Source: Mycobacterium conspicuum
GTDB taxonomy: Bacteria > Actinomycetota > Actinomycetes > Mycobacteriales > Mycobacteriaceae
NCBI RefSeq assembly: GCF_010730195.1
Contig: NZ_AP022613.1
Coordinates: forward strand, 6,138,001-6,202,000
Direction: 5' to 3'
DNA length: 64,000 bases
Shown here: positions 33,704 to 42,521 of the stretch, piece by piece
How positions within the stretch are numbered: the first letter of the stretch is position 1
Layout of the letters: each line of letters opens with the position of its first letter
The notes under the pieces: model-generated
Databases searched by the model: none
Told to the model about the DNA's origin: nothing
The model's input: the letters and a program-made list of their open reading frames with translations, nothing else
Translations under genes and position numbers: made by a program

Positions 33704-34480
33704 ATGTCGATGAGACGACGTCTGCGTAATCGGCGGACAACGATTCCTGCGGAATCCACGGAGGTGACGGCCGAGGAATCGCAAGATTCCGCGGAGGTGA
33801 CGGCCGAGGACTCGGCCGACACGGAGGTGGCGGTTTCGAGCGAGGCCGCGACCGAGCAGGCCCGCGTCGAGGAACCGGACGAGACGCCGACCGAGTCGGC
33901 GGAATCCGAGGCGACTGAAGAATCCGAGGCGGCGATTCCCGCCGTCGAGCGGAGGCCGTCGCGCCTCGGTCTCGCGTGGGCCGCCTGCCTCACCGTGGCG
34001 CTCGTCTTGTTCGCCGGCGGCGTCGGGGTCGGCGGCTACTTCGCGCTGCGGGCCCACCGCCAAAGCCAGACGACGGCGCGCAACACCGCGGCGGCGCTGG
34101 AGGCCGCGAAGATCTGCGTGGCGGTCACGCAGGCGCCGGACACCAACGCGATGGCCGCCAGCGAGCAGAAGATCATCGACTGCGGCACCGACGTGTACCG
34201 CAGTCAGGCGCTGCTGTACACCAGCATGCTGGTGCAGGCGTATCAGGCCGCCAACGTTCATGTTCAGGTGTCCGATGAGCGGGCCGCCGTCGAGCGCATC
34301 AACTGTGACGGCTCGATCGACGTGCTGGTCGCGCTGCGGGTCAAGGTCTCGAACGACCAAGCCAAAGACCAGGAATCCGGCTACCGCCTGCGGGTGAGGA
34401 TGGCGCCCGCCGACGGCCAGTACAAGATCGCCAAACTCGATCAGGTGACCAAGCCCGACCAGGTGACGAAGAAGTGCTGA
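33704..34480 (+). CDS. mam1A: Mce1-associated membrane protein (Mam1A, Rv0175-like)
   Basis: A 258-residue protein. Residues about 15-80 are strongly acidic and Ser/Thr-rich with a short repeat (EVTAEESQDSA / EVTAEDSADT). A membrane segment follows at about 90-113, then an NTF2-like extracytoplasmic domain with three or four Cys. Mam proteins are thought to stabilise the Mce complex. The ATG is 10 bp after mce1F. The end overlaps the next start. Confidence 0.85.
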   Translation: MSMRRRLRNRRTTIPAESTEVTAEESQDSAEVTAEDSADTEVAVSSEAATEQARVEEPDETPTESAESEATEESEAAIPAVERRPSRLGLAWAACLTVALVLFAGGVGVGGYFALRAHRQSQTTARNTAAALEAAKICVAVTQAPDTNAMAASEQKIIDCGTDVYRSQALLYTSMLVQAYQAANVHVQVSDERAAVERINCDGSIDVLVALRVKVSNDQAKDQESGYRLRVRMAPADGQYKIAKLDQVTKPDQVTKKC

Positions 34481-35454
34481 CGATGGTGGTCGAGGAGACT
34501 CAGGCCACCGAGGTCATCGCAGAGTCATCGCAGAATAGCTTGGCGCCCTGGCAAATTCGCGTCGGCGCGTTCGCCGTCGACGTCCTGCCGGGGCTGGCCG
34601 TGGTGGCCACGATGCTGTTGGTCTCCTTCACCGTCCCGCCGCGCGGCGTGTGGTGGTGGGTGAGCATGTCGGTTGCCGCAGTGGCCTTCCTGCTGGTGTT
34701 GGTCAACCGCCTGGTGCTGCCGACGGTCACCGGGTGGAGTTTGGGGCGCGCTGTCTGCGGAATCGCGGTGGTGGGGCGCGATGGGCAATCTCCCGGCCCA
34801 TGGCGACTGCTGCTGCGGGACCTGGCCCATCTGCTCGACACCTTGTCGCTGTTCGTCGGATGGCTATGGCCGCTGTGGGATTCACGACGCCGGACGTTTG
34901 CGGACATGTTGCTGCGCACCGAGGCGCGAGGCACCCAAACACAAGACCGGCCGGCCCTCGTGCGAAGGTGGATGGCGGCGACGGTGCTGACGTGCGCGTG
35001 CGTGTGCGTAGCGGGGGCGGCATTGAGCTACGCGGTCGTGTACTCCCGCGAACGGGCGACCGATCAAGCGCGTCAAGAGGTTTCGATTCAGGGGCCGAAG
35101 ATGGTCGCGCAGATGCTGACCTACGACCCGAAGACGCTGCCCGATGACTTCGCGCGGGCGCAGTCGTTGGCCACCGACAAGTACCGGCCGAAATTGGTTG
35201 AGCAGCAAGAGATCGTGAAAACGGGCCACCCCATCATCAACGAATACTGGCCCAACGACGCCGCGATTCAGTCGGCGACGCCCGATCGGATCACGATGCT
35301 GCTCTTCATGCACGGCCGGCGCGGCGAGGGCGCCGAAGAACGCTACATCACCGCAACCGTCCAGGTGGTTTTCGCCGACGGCCCCGACCACCGTTGGCGC
35401 GTCGACGACCTCACCGTCGTGGCCAAGCCGAAGCCGCCGGGGAACGGAAAATGA
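34474..35454 (+). CDS. mam1B: Mce1-associated RDD-domain membrane protein (Mam1B, Rv0176-like)
   Basis: A 326-residue protein. The N-terminal RDD domain (residues about 25-155) has three membrane segments and the Arg/Asp-containing RVGAFAVDVLPG and WSLGRAVCGI motifs. A further membrane segment (about 172-192) is followed by a Mam-type extracytoplasmic domain. The GTG at 34474 overlaps the previous stop; an ATG at 34483 is an alternative. Its role is to assist the Mce1 transporter, by family position. Confidence 0.85.
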   Translation: MLTMVVEETQATEVIAESSQNSLAPWQIRVGAFAVDVLPGLAVVATMLLVSFTVPPRGVWWWVSMSVAAVAFLLVLVNRLVLPTVTGWSLGRAVCGIAVVGRDGQSPGPWRLLLRDLAHLLDTLSLFVGWLWPLWDSRRRTFADMLLRTEARGTQTQDRPALVRRWMAATVLTCACVCVAGAALSYAVVYSRERATDQARQEVSIQGPKMVAQMLTYDPKTLPDDFARAQSLATDKYRPKLVEQQEIVKTGHPIINEYWPNDAAIQSATPDRITMLLFMHGRRGEGAEERYITATVQVVFADGPDHRWRVDDLTVVAKPKPPGNGK

Positions 35455-36005
35455 GTCCCCGACGCAAGTTTCAGCCCGGCGAGGAGGCGCTCCTCGTCGC
35501 AAACCCGACGCGGTCGCGGCGCCGCTGGGGATTGCCGCTTGCGGCAACGGTTTCCGCGCTTCTCATGGTCGCGGCGCTCACCGTGTCCACGATGATGCTG
35601 ATCTCGCATCAATCCCGGGAGCGCGCCGCGGCGAAGGACCGCGCGGTGCTCAGCTATGTCAGATGGTTCATGGTGGACTTCACGTCCATTGATCCGTTTC
35701 ACGCCAACGCTTACATCGACCGGATCATGGCCCAGGCCACCGGCGATTTCGCCAAGCAGTACCACGACAAGGCGAACGAGATCCTGCTCCAGGTGGCTCG
35801 CGCCGAGCCCACCACCGGTGCGGTCCTCGACGCCGGCGTGGAAAGGTGGAACGACGACGGCAGCGTCAACGTGTTGGTGGCGACCGGCGTCACCTCGAAG
35901 TCGCCGGATGAAAAGCAGGTCTTCGAGAACACCAATCGTTGGACGGCAACCGCCAAGCAGGAAGGGAGCCAATGGAAGATCAGCAACCTGCTGCAGGTGA
36001 TCTGA
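35451..36005 (+). CDS. mam1C: Mce1-associated membrane protein (Mam1C, Rv0177-like)
   Basis: A 184-residue Mam-family protein with a basic N-terminus, a single membrane anchor at about 27-50 (LPLAATVSALLMVAALTVSTMML) and an extracytoplasmic NTF2-like domain. The ATG overlaps the preceding TGA (ATGA). Its 3' end overlaps the next gene by 34 bp. Confidence 0.85.
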   Translation: MSPRRKFQPGEEALLVANPTRSRRRWGLPLAATVSALLMVAALTVSTMMLISHQSRERAAAKDRAVLSYVRWFMVDFTSIDPFHANAYIDRIMAQATGDFAKQYHDKANEILLQVARAEPTTGAVLDAGVERWNDDGSVNVLVATGVTSKSPDEKQVFENTNRWTATAKQEGSQWKISNLLQVI

Positions 36006-36640
36006 CCATCGACCCGGCGGAGAAAGACGACGCCGCCGAAGAATCGGAACAGGCTGAACAGCCCGACGATGATGCCGAGGCGGCGCCTGCGAGCTCCGAG
36101 GCCGCCGCGATGCGGACCCGGCGACCGGCCGGCAAGCGGATCGCCGTCGTAGTGGCAATCGCGGCCCTCCTGTTCGTCGGGTCCGCGGCATTCGCGGGCG
36201 CGACCCTGCAGCCCTACCTTTCCGACCGCGCCGCCGTCGCAACCAAACTGACAGTTGCGCGCACCGCCGCCAACGCGATCACGGCGCTGTGGACCTACAC
36301 GCCGGAGAACATGGACACCCTGGCCGACCGCGCCGCGATGTACCTCAGCGGCGACTTCGCGGCCCAGTACCGCAAATTCGTCGACGCGATCGTCGGCCCC
36401 AACAAACAGGCCAAGGTCACCAACCACACCGAAGTCACCGGAGCCGCGGTGGAATCGTTGGACGGCCCGAACGCGGTCGCCATCGTCTACACCAACACCA
36501 CGTCCACCAGCCCGCTGACCAAGAACGTCCCGGCGCTGAAATACCTGTCCTACCGGCTGATCATGAGGCGCGACAAGGGCCACTGGCTGGTGACCAGGAT
36601 GACGACCATCACCTCGCTGGATCTGACGCCGCACGTCTAG
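35972..36640 (+). CDS. mam1D: Mce1-associated membrane protein (Mam1D, Rv0178-like)
   Basis: A 222-residue Mam-family protein: an acidic N-terminal 50 residues (EKDDAAEESEQAEQPDDDAE), a membrane anchor at about 57-78 (RIAVVVAIAALLFVGSAAFAG) and an NTF2-like outer domain. The ATG at 35972 lies inside the end of mam1C and has GAAGGGAG upstream. It is the last gene of the mce1 locus. Confidence 0.85.
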   Translation: MEDQQPAAGDLTIDPAEKDDAAEESEQAEQPDDDAEAAPASSEAAAMRTRRPAGKRIAVVVAIAALLFVGSAAFAGATLQPYLSDRAAVATKLTVARTAANAITALWTYTPENMDTLADRAAMYLSGDFAAQYRKFVDAIVGPNKQAKVTNHTEVTGAAVESLDGPNAVAIVYTNTTSTSPLTKNVPALKYLSYRLIMRRDKGHWLVTRMTTITSLDLTPHV

Positions 36641-36648
36641 CGGGACCG

Positions 36649-37335
36649 ATGGCCCCAAGGCAAATCGCATCGCCGGTATCCGAGCGGTCGACCGTGATCG
36701 CGCTGCTGCTGCTGACCTTCGCGACCGGGTTGGCCGATGCCATCAGCATCCTGGTCCTCGGCCACGTGTTCGTCGCCAACATGACGGGCAACGTGATCTT
36801 TCTCGGGTTCTGGCTGGCCCCGCGGACCAACATCGATCTGACCGCGGTGGCGGTGGCGCTGCCGACGTTCGTCTGCACCACGATCGTCAGCGGCCGGTTG
36901 GCGCGGCATTTCGGGGCGCGCACGCGGCAGTGGATCACCACGGTGCTGGCGACCGAAATCGTGTTGCTGCTGGCGTTGTCGATCCTGGCCGGCACCGGTG
37001 CGCTGCACTACCACGACAACAGCAAACTCATCATGATCGGCCTGCTCGCGGTGACGTTCGGGCTACAGCACTCCAGCGCGCGTCAGTTCGGGATTCAAGA
37101 ACTCTCCACCACCGTGTTGACCTCGACGATCGTCAGCCTGGGTCTGGACAGTCATCTGGCCGGTGGCACTGGTGAGCGTGAAAAGCTGCGCGTCAGTGTG
37201 GTTTTCACGATGGGCGCCGGGGCTTTCCTCGGCGCCACGATGTCACGCATTGTGGTGGCACCGGTGTTCGCGCTGACGGCGGCGGTGGTGGCGGTCAGCA
37301 TGCTGATCTTCCGGTTCGGCCCGGACGCTAGTTGA
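36649..37335 (+). CDS. DUF1275 (YoaK-family) membrane protein
   Basis: A 228-residue membrane protein with about six hydrophobic segments and the family features TFATGLADAISILVLGHVFVANMTGNVIFLG-like start (broken here by loops), GLQHSSARQFGI and GAGAFLGATM. DUF1275 proteins are predicted transporters of unknown substrate. The start lies 8 bp after the mam1D stop, so it could be co-transcribed with mce1, but I do not know it as part of the M. tuberculosis mce1 operon. It overlaps the convergent next gene by 8 bp. Confidence 0.85.
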   Translation: MAPRQIASPVSERSTVIALLLLTFATGLADAISILVLGHVFVANMTGNVIFLGFWLAPRTNIDLTAVAVALPTFVCTTIVSGRLARHFGARTRQWITTVLATEIVLLLALSILAGTGALHYHDNSKLIMIGLLAVTFGLQHSSARQFGIQELSTTVLTSTIVSLGLDSHLAGGTGEREKLRVSVVFTMGAGAFLGATMSRIVVAPVFALTAAVVAVSMLIFRFGPDAS

Positions 37336-38398
37336 AGGCCAGCCAGCTGGGCAGGCCCCGCTCGTGCGAATCGCAGAGCACCTCGCGGGTATCGCAGGAT
37401 CCCCGTGGCGAACCCGCGCCGGCCCACATGCCGCCGGTATCGCGGCGCAACACGATGGCCGACGACCCGCCGCCGTCGAGCAGGATCGCGGTGTCGCTGC
37501 CCAGGCCGCGGAACAGGTCCTGGATGTTGTCCGGGGTGTAGCTGCCGCCTTCGAAGACGTACATCTCGTCCTTTTGCTTGGCGTAGGCGATGGCCGTTCG
37601 CGCCGCACTGGGCCCGGGGTCATGCAGCTGCCCGGTCCTGCCGGGGGACAGCAGACCGATCCCGGAGACCGCGACGAACCTCTCACCCTTATTGAGCAGG
37701 TCGGCGACCACCGGGGTGGCGACGTCGTAGTCCTGGGTTCCCCTGGGCCGCAACACATACGGCGCGCCGCCGACGGGCATGATCATCGTCGACAGCGCGC
37801 TCCAGCTCTCGCCGCCGCCGGACAGGCCTTGCTTGCCGGGGTAGGCGACGGTGCCCGTGACCGCCTCGTTGGCGCGGCCCTGGCCGTGGGTGTTGTCGAC
37901 GAAGGCGCCCAGCGGGGAAGAGCAGCCGGTGGTGCGCCACGAGCCGCCCTTCTGCGGGCGCACGTCGAAGAAGTTCGCATTGATCGCGATGGTCGGTTGA
38001 CCCATCCGCTGCCACGCCTGCAGTGGTGTGTAGACCTCGGACGCTTGCAGCAGGCCCTCGCCCGTGCGGGCTCCGGGATTGCTCTCGCAGCGCGCCTGAT
38101 CACCCTGGTGGGTGTCGACCAGCAGGTGCGGCTGTAGCCGTCCGGCCGCACTCTTGATGATCATCAGGTGCCCGCCGCTGTTCCCCTCGTACCAGCTGCC
38201 GCCGGCGTTGAGCATCGGCATGGGATGGCCGGCGCCGAAGTTGTAGACCAGATATGAACCCTGGGTGGTGTTGATGGCGTTCGCCAGCATCTCGCGGCCG
38301 TCAGCGGCGTGTGCGACCGGCATGGCGAGCGTCGCGCACGCCGCCACGGCGGAGCACCAAGCCGCCAGCCGGCGCAAGCTGGCCATGGGGGGAAGCAC
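37328..38398 (-). CDS. Phosphodiester glycosidase-family exported protein (LprO/Rv0179c position)
   Basis: A 356-residue secreted protein with a signal peptide: RRLAAWCSAVAACATLAMPVAHA contains both a possible lipobox (VAAC) and an AHA signal-peptidase site. The mature part matches the NAGPA/DUF2233 phosphodiester-glycosidase fold, with INANFFDVRP, FVAVSGIGLLS and ILLDGGGSSAIVLR. The GTG at 38398 is favoured by GAAAGGG seven bases upstream; ATG 38386 has none. Its position after the mce1 locus matches lprO of M. tuberculosis. The substrate is unknown. Confidence 0.78.
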   Translation of the reverse strand: MLPPMASLRRLAAWCSAVAACATLAMPVAHAADGREMLANAINTTQGSYLVYNFGAGHPMPMLNAGGSWYEGNSGGHLMIIKSAAGRLQPHLLVDTHQGDQARCESNPGARTGEGLLQASEVYTPLQAWQRMGQPTIAINANFFDVRPQKGGSWRTTGCSSPLGAFVDNTHGQGRANEAVTGTVAYPGKQGLSGGGESWSALSTMIMPVGGAPYVLRPRGTQDYDVATPVVADLLNKGERFVAVSGIGLLSPGRTGQLHDPGPSAARTAIAYAKQKDEMYVFEGGSYTPDNIQDLFRGLGSDTAILLDGGGSSAIVLRRDTGGMWAGAGSPRGSCDTREVLCDSHERGLPSWLAFN

Positions 38399-38485
38399 GG
38401 CAGCCCTTTCAGCACTGATGAAGTGGGACCCAAACAGGATCAACCATGCAGGTCACGACCGAGTGACACTTCGGCCGCGCAGCAA

Positions 38486-39829
38486 TTACGTTTGCACGCT
38501 GGGGCTTTCGTCTTTGCCTTGCCGGGCTTGATGTTGCGCTTGGTGTTCGGCGGCGATCGCTAGTTCGGCTGCGCCCTGGATCCGGTGAAAGCCCTTGCGG
38601 TCGTAGATGTTTGTGATGACGCCACCCACCAACAGCCCGATCACCAGGCCCAGGGCCGTCATCAGCAACGCCTGGGTCAGGCCGGCGTCCGCGCGGCCGT
38701 TGAGATAGAGCAGCGCACGCACACCCAGGAACACCTGGTGCATCGGCTCGAACGCGGCCAGCCACCGGAAGAACGTCGGCACCGCTTCCAACGGGACGGT
38801 GGCGCCCGCCGACGGTAAGCCGAGGATGACGAAGACCAGCATGCTGAACAGCATTCCCATGGAGCCCAGCACCGCGATGAGTGAGCTCGAGGTGATGCCC
38901 ACCGCGCTGATGGCGAACGCCCCGTAGAGCCACAACTGCCAGCCAAGCGGAATGGGCATGTCGAGCCGGTGTGCGATCGCCAGGTAGACCGCCGAAGTCA
39001 GCAACGCTAACAAGACCATGATGGCCCACTTGACCATCAGGGTTTGCAAACGCGAGATCCTGACCTGTTCGGCGAATCGGTACACCGGGCCCCATTCGGC
39101 CGGCGCGTAGCCGAGCATCGAATCCACCAGCGTGCTGACCACGATGCTGCCGGTGAATCCGGCCAGCAAGAGCAAGAGCGCGTAATAGAACGCCGACAAT
39201 CCATTGCCGGTGCCGTTCGGCAAGGGGTTGTACACGGCCGACCTGACGTCAATGGGGTTGGCCAGCACCGTCGCCGATGCTCCTGTCAACGGCGCTCCAC
39301 CGATCTGCTCCGTGACTTGAGCCGAAACACTCTTGCCCACTTCGCTATTGGCGAGCGCCATGGCCTTGGTCAGGGTCTGGCCGGCGATGCTGGAACCGAG
39401 CGTGCCGGCACGCTGATTGGTGAAGATGGTGACGGAGGGCCGCTCGGCATGCGTGGGTGAAACGGCGCTTTCGCTGAAATCGGTCAGGTTGGACGAGAAG
39501 GTCGGCGGAATGAGCAGCTCGCCGTACACCTTCGCGCTGTCCAACTGCCGCCGGGCGTCGTCGTGGCGCAGTACCCGGATGTCGTAGGTGTTCTTGTCGG
39601 CCTGATGGACCAGGCCCTCGACAAGCTTTGCACCCCACGGCCCGGCGTCCTCGTTCACCACGGCGATCGGGAAGTGGCGCAGATTAGTGATCGGATTTAC
39701 GATCCCGCCCAGGTACAGTGCCGCCAGCGCCGACATCACGGCCAGCGTGGCCAGGATCGGGAAGGCCCAAAAGCGAACGGTGCGTAGCGCTTTGATGTTC
39801 GCCTTCGGGTTCGGCGCAGCGTGGGTCAT
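38486..39829 (-). CDS. YhgE/Pip-like ABC-2-type membrane protein (Rv0180c-like)
   Basis: A 447-residue protein with one N-terminal membrane segment (about 22-45), a large extracytoplasmic domain beginning FPIAVVNEDAGPWG (a YhgE/Pip hallmark), and five or six C-terminal membrane segments with the ABC-2 arrangement. It probably forms part of an exporter or cell-surface assembly system. It lies 12 bp downstream of the larger paralogue and is probably in one operon with it and the ABC-like gene. The substrate is unknown. Confidence 0.78.
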   Translation of the reverse strand: MTHAAPNPKANIKALRTVRFWAFPILATLAVMSALAALYLGGIVNPITNLRHFPIAVVNEDAGPWGAKLVEGLVHQADKNTYDIRVLRHDDARRQLDSAKVYGELLIPPTFSSNLTDFSESAVSPTHAERPSVTIFTNQRAGTLGSSIAGQTLTKAMALANSEVGKSVSAQVTEQIGGAPLTGASATVLANPIDVRSAVYNPLPNGTGNGLSAFYYALLLLLAGFTGSIVVSTLVDSMLGYAPAEWGPVYRFAEQVRISRLQTLMVKWAIMVLLALLTSAVYLAIAHRLDMPIPLGWQLWLYGAFAISAVGITSSSLIAVLGSMGMLFSMLVFVILGLPSAGATVPLEAVPTFFRWLAAFEPMHQVFLGVRALLYLNGRADAGLTQALLMTALGLVIGLLVGGVITNIYDRKGFHRIQGAAELAIAAEHQAQHQARQGKDESPSVQT

Positions 39830-39841
39830 GCTGGCTCCTGT

Positions 39842-41746
39842 CTAAATCTTGATGGCCGGTATCAACCTGTCGAGGCTCCAGAGCCGGTCCCGGCGGGCGC
39901 ACAGGGCTGAGATCGCCAGCGCGGCAGCCCAGATCGTGAACAGCACGATAATCGCTTGCCACAGCCGGTGGTCGATGCCGCCGAGGATGAGCTGTCGAAG
40001 TCCGTTGACGCCGTAGGTCATCGGGTCGAACCGATGCAAAAATTGGAACGGCTTCGAGGTGGTCTCCACGGGGTACATGCCGCCGGCGCTGACCAACTGC
40101 AGCATGAGCAGTGCCATGATCAGCACCCGCCCCACCGCGGGGCCGACGACCGCGTTGATCGCTTGTGTCGCGCCAACGAACGTGCAGGAAATCAGCATCA
40201 TGAAGGTCAGCATCGCGACCGGATGCGCCGAGTGGACGCCGAGGGCGAAGCGCACCACGCAGTACAGGATGGTCGCCTGGAATAGCGCGATCACGGCGGC
40301 GGGGAGATAGCTGGACAGCGCCACGCGGAGGGGGATCACCTCGGCGGCGATCGCGCGGTTTTGCAGCGGCCGCAATATCATCCATAGCACCAGCGCGCCG
40401 AAGAACAAGGCGAGGGTGAGGAAGAACGGCGCCATCCCGGTGCCGAAGTTGGGCGCGGCGTTCTCATGTGTGGTGTCCAGACGGACCGGGCCGCCGATGG
40501 TGTCGGCGATGGCGTTTTGTTGCTGGGTTGTCCAGTTGGGCAGCTGCTTTGCGCCTTCGCCGAGTTTGGTGGCCAACTCGGCTGAGCCCGTTCGCAATTG
40601 TGTGCTGCCGTTCTTCAGCTGCACCGCACCGTCGTCGAGTTTGCCTATGCCGGTCGCCAACTCGGCGCTGCCGGCGGCGAGTTGTTCGGCGCCGCTGCGC
40701 AGCTGGGTGAGCTTGCTCGTCAGGTCCTGGTTCCCGCGGCCCACCTGGTCGAGAGCGGACCGCAGGGGCCCGGTGGCGTTCTGCGCGTTGGTCAGCTGCT
40801 GGCGGATCTGGGGCGTGAACTGATGGCCGCGGAGTTGATCCTGGATGCCGCGCAAGACGCCAACGGCGTTGGCCGCCACCGGATCCGGGCTCGCGGACAG
40901 CTGATCTATCACCTGTGTCAGCTGGTTCGCGGCGCCGTCCTGTGCGGCGGCGATGGTGCCGATCTGGTCGGAGGCTTGTTGCAGCGCGGTCGCGCCGCCG
41001 CCGACCTGTGAGAGCGCCTTGGTGACGGCCAGCAGCGGGTCGGTGGCCGCGTTGATGCTGTCCGAGAGTTGCTTGGCGCCGTTGGCGACCTGTGTCGACC
41101 CCGTCCTGGCCTGGTGCAGACCGGTAGAGAGTTGCCCGATCCCGTCGTCGAGCTGAGCCGCGCCGTCGGCGAGTTGTCTGGCTCCGTCGGCGGCCTGCTT
41201 GATCCCGGCGCCCGACGAAACAACCACGGACAGAGCCTGATTGACCGCCTGGCCGGAGATTCGGGTGGACACGGCGTTGAGCACCTGGTCGATGGCGGTG
41301 CGTCCGATGCTGGACGAGATGTAGTTGTTGGCGTCGTTGTAGACGGCGATGAGTTGGGCTTTTCTCGGTTGTCCCGTGACCGGCGAGGCGATCGCCTCGC
41401 TGAAGTCCGGTGGCAGCTCGAGCATGAAGTAGTACTTGCCGTGGTCGACTCCGCTGCGGGCCTCTTGCGGGCTCACGACGCGCCAGTCCAGGCTGCGGTC
41501 GGCGGTGAGGCTTTTGGCGATCTCGTCGCCGGCGTTGAACTGTTGACCGGAGACCGACGCCCCGCGGTCGGAGTTGACCAGCGCCACGGGCAGCTTGTTC
41601 ACGTGCCCGAAGGGGTCCCAAAACGCCCAAAGATAAAGCGCCCCATAGACCAACGGCAGCAGCATCAGCACCACGATGGCCACCCGCGTCAACCGGCTGC
41701 GCCCGAAACGCTTGATCTCCGAACCGAATGCGAGTCCAGCCAACAT
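39842..41746 (-). CDS. YhgE/Pip-domain membrane protein with coiled-coil repeat region
   Basis: A 634-residue protein: membrane segment about 20-42, a YhgE/Pip domain starting LPVALVNSDRGASVSG, then a repetitive helical stretch (about 170-410) of GAxQLxxGxxQL heptad-like units (QLADGAAQLDDGIGQLSTG), and six C-terminal membrane segments. This matches phage-infection-protein/YhgE-type and type VII-associated EsaA-like proteins. It starts 2 bp after the degenerate ABC gene. No role is established. Confidence 0.85.
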   Translation of the reverse strand: MLAGLAFGSEIKRFGRSRLTRVAIVVLMLLPLVYGALYLWAFWDPFGHVNKLPVALVNSDRGASVSGQQFNAGDEIAKSLTADRSLDWRVVSPQEARSGVDHGKYYFMLELPPDFSEAIASPVTGQPRKAQLIAVYNDANNYISSSIGRTAIDQVLNAVSTRISGQAVNQALSVVVSSGAGIKQAADGARQLADGAAQLDDGIGQLSTGLHQARTGSTQVANGAKQLSDSINAATDPLLAVTKALSQVGGGATALQQASDQIGTIAAAQDGAANQLTQVIDQLSASPDPVAANAVGVLRGIQDQLRGHQFTPQIRQQLTNAQNATGPLRSALDQVGRGNQDLTSKLTQLRSGAEQLAAGSAELATGIGKLDDGAVQLKNGSTQLRTGSAELATKLGEGAKQLPNWTTQQQNAIADTIGGPVRLDTTHENAAPNFGTGMAPFFLTLALFFGALVLWMILRPLQNRAIAAEVIPLRVALSSYLPAAVIALFQATILYCVVRFALGVHSAHPVAMLTFMMLISCTFVGATQAINAVVGPAVGRVLIMALLMLQLVSAGGMYPVETTSKPFQFLHRFDPMTYGVNGLRQLILGGIDHRLWQAIIVLFTIWAAALAISALCARRDRLWSLDRLIPAIKI

Positions 41747-41748
41747 CG

Positions 41749-42432
41749 TCAGTCCCTTTCGATCAGGATTCGGTGATCGTGCAGATCGTGTTCGGGTGCG
41801 TCGCTGCCGAGCGGGTTGGTCACACCGACAACGACGGTGCGCGTGGTCGCGATCTCACCGAGCCGGCCGACGGCGAGCGCGCGCTCCGCGTTGTCGCGGA
41901 CCTGTTCGAGGTCGCCGACCACCAGGATCGGGCGATCCGACATCAGCGCCAGGGTGATTCGCAACAGGAACAATTGCAGGTCGGTCAATTCGACGATGAA
42001 GCTGGTCGGGGTTGGCGGCGTGATGGCGCCGAACACGTCCTGCAGTTTGTCCTGGCCGGCCTCGATCGGGATGCGGGAGTACCACTTTGCGAGCCACCGG
42101 CTCTGTTCGGCGAGCACGGTCTGCACCGTCACCGATTCCTCGAGCTCGTCGATGTCGGCGAAGGCGGCGATCACACAATGCCGGCGGATGGCGCGGGGCT
42201 GCGTGTCGCCGAGCACGGTCACGGTGCCGTGGGTGGGCTTGAGGCGTCCGGCGAGCGTCAACAGCAGCGCGTCCTGGGGCGGCCCGCCTGGCAACTGGAT
42301 GGCGTGCAGGCCCGACGTGAGCTCGAGGTCGATGCCGGCGAACAGGGGGCCGTGTTCGCCGTCCACCCCCAGGCCCTTCGCGGTGATGACCACCGGGGCG
42401 GTTTCGGGTTCCTGCTCGTCCGGTGCGTCCAT
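41749..42432 (-). CDS. Degenerate ABC ATPase-like protein partnered with YhgE/Pip proteins
   Basis: A 227-residue protein with the overall ABC ATPase outline but broken catalytic motifs. The Walker A position reads LPGGPPQDALLLTLAG, lacking the GxxGxGK(S/T) Lys. The signature position reads ELTDLQLFLLRITLAL instead of LSGGQ, and the Walker B region reads PILVVGDLEQ. It may be a structural or regulatory subunit without ATP hydrolysis. It is the first gene of a three-gene operon with two ABC-2-like membrane proteins. The ATG at 42432 is preferred over a GTG at 42468. Confidence 0.65.
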   Translation of the reverse strand: MDAPDEQEPETAPVVITAKGLGVDGEHGPLFAGIDLELTSGLHAIQLPGGPPQDALLLTLAGRLKPTHGTVTVLGDTQPRAIRRHCVIAAFADIDELEESVTVQTVLAEQSRWLAKWYSRIPIEAGQDKLQDVFGAITPPTPTSFIVELTDLQLFLLRITLALMSDRPILVVGDLEQVRDNAERALAVGRLGEIATTRTVVVGVTNPLGSDAPEHDLHDHRILIERD

Positions 42433-42494
42433 GCTCAGAACGTTATCCACAGTTGGCCGCTTATCCACAGATCTGCAGGCGGGCCTGTTGTGTG

Positions 42495-42508
42495 CGAACG
42501 TATGTTCG
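42495..42508. promoter_or_regulatory. LexA (SOS) box
   Basis: CGAAC-GTAT-GTTCG is a perfect 14-bp palindrome matching the core of the mycobacterial SOS box (TCGAAC-N4-GTTCGA), one outer base differing on the left. It lies 13 bp before the start of the 13E12-family gene. LexA should repress this gene until DNA damage. Confidence 0.75.
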
Positions 42509-42521
42509 ATAGCGTTGGGGC

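Noticed and set aside
25374..34360. Very long reverse-strand reading frames across the mce1 genes
   Set aside because: They are GC-skew shadows of the forward mce genes, rich in Arg, Gly and His with no domain.
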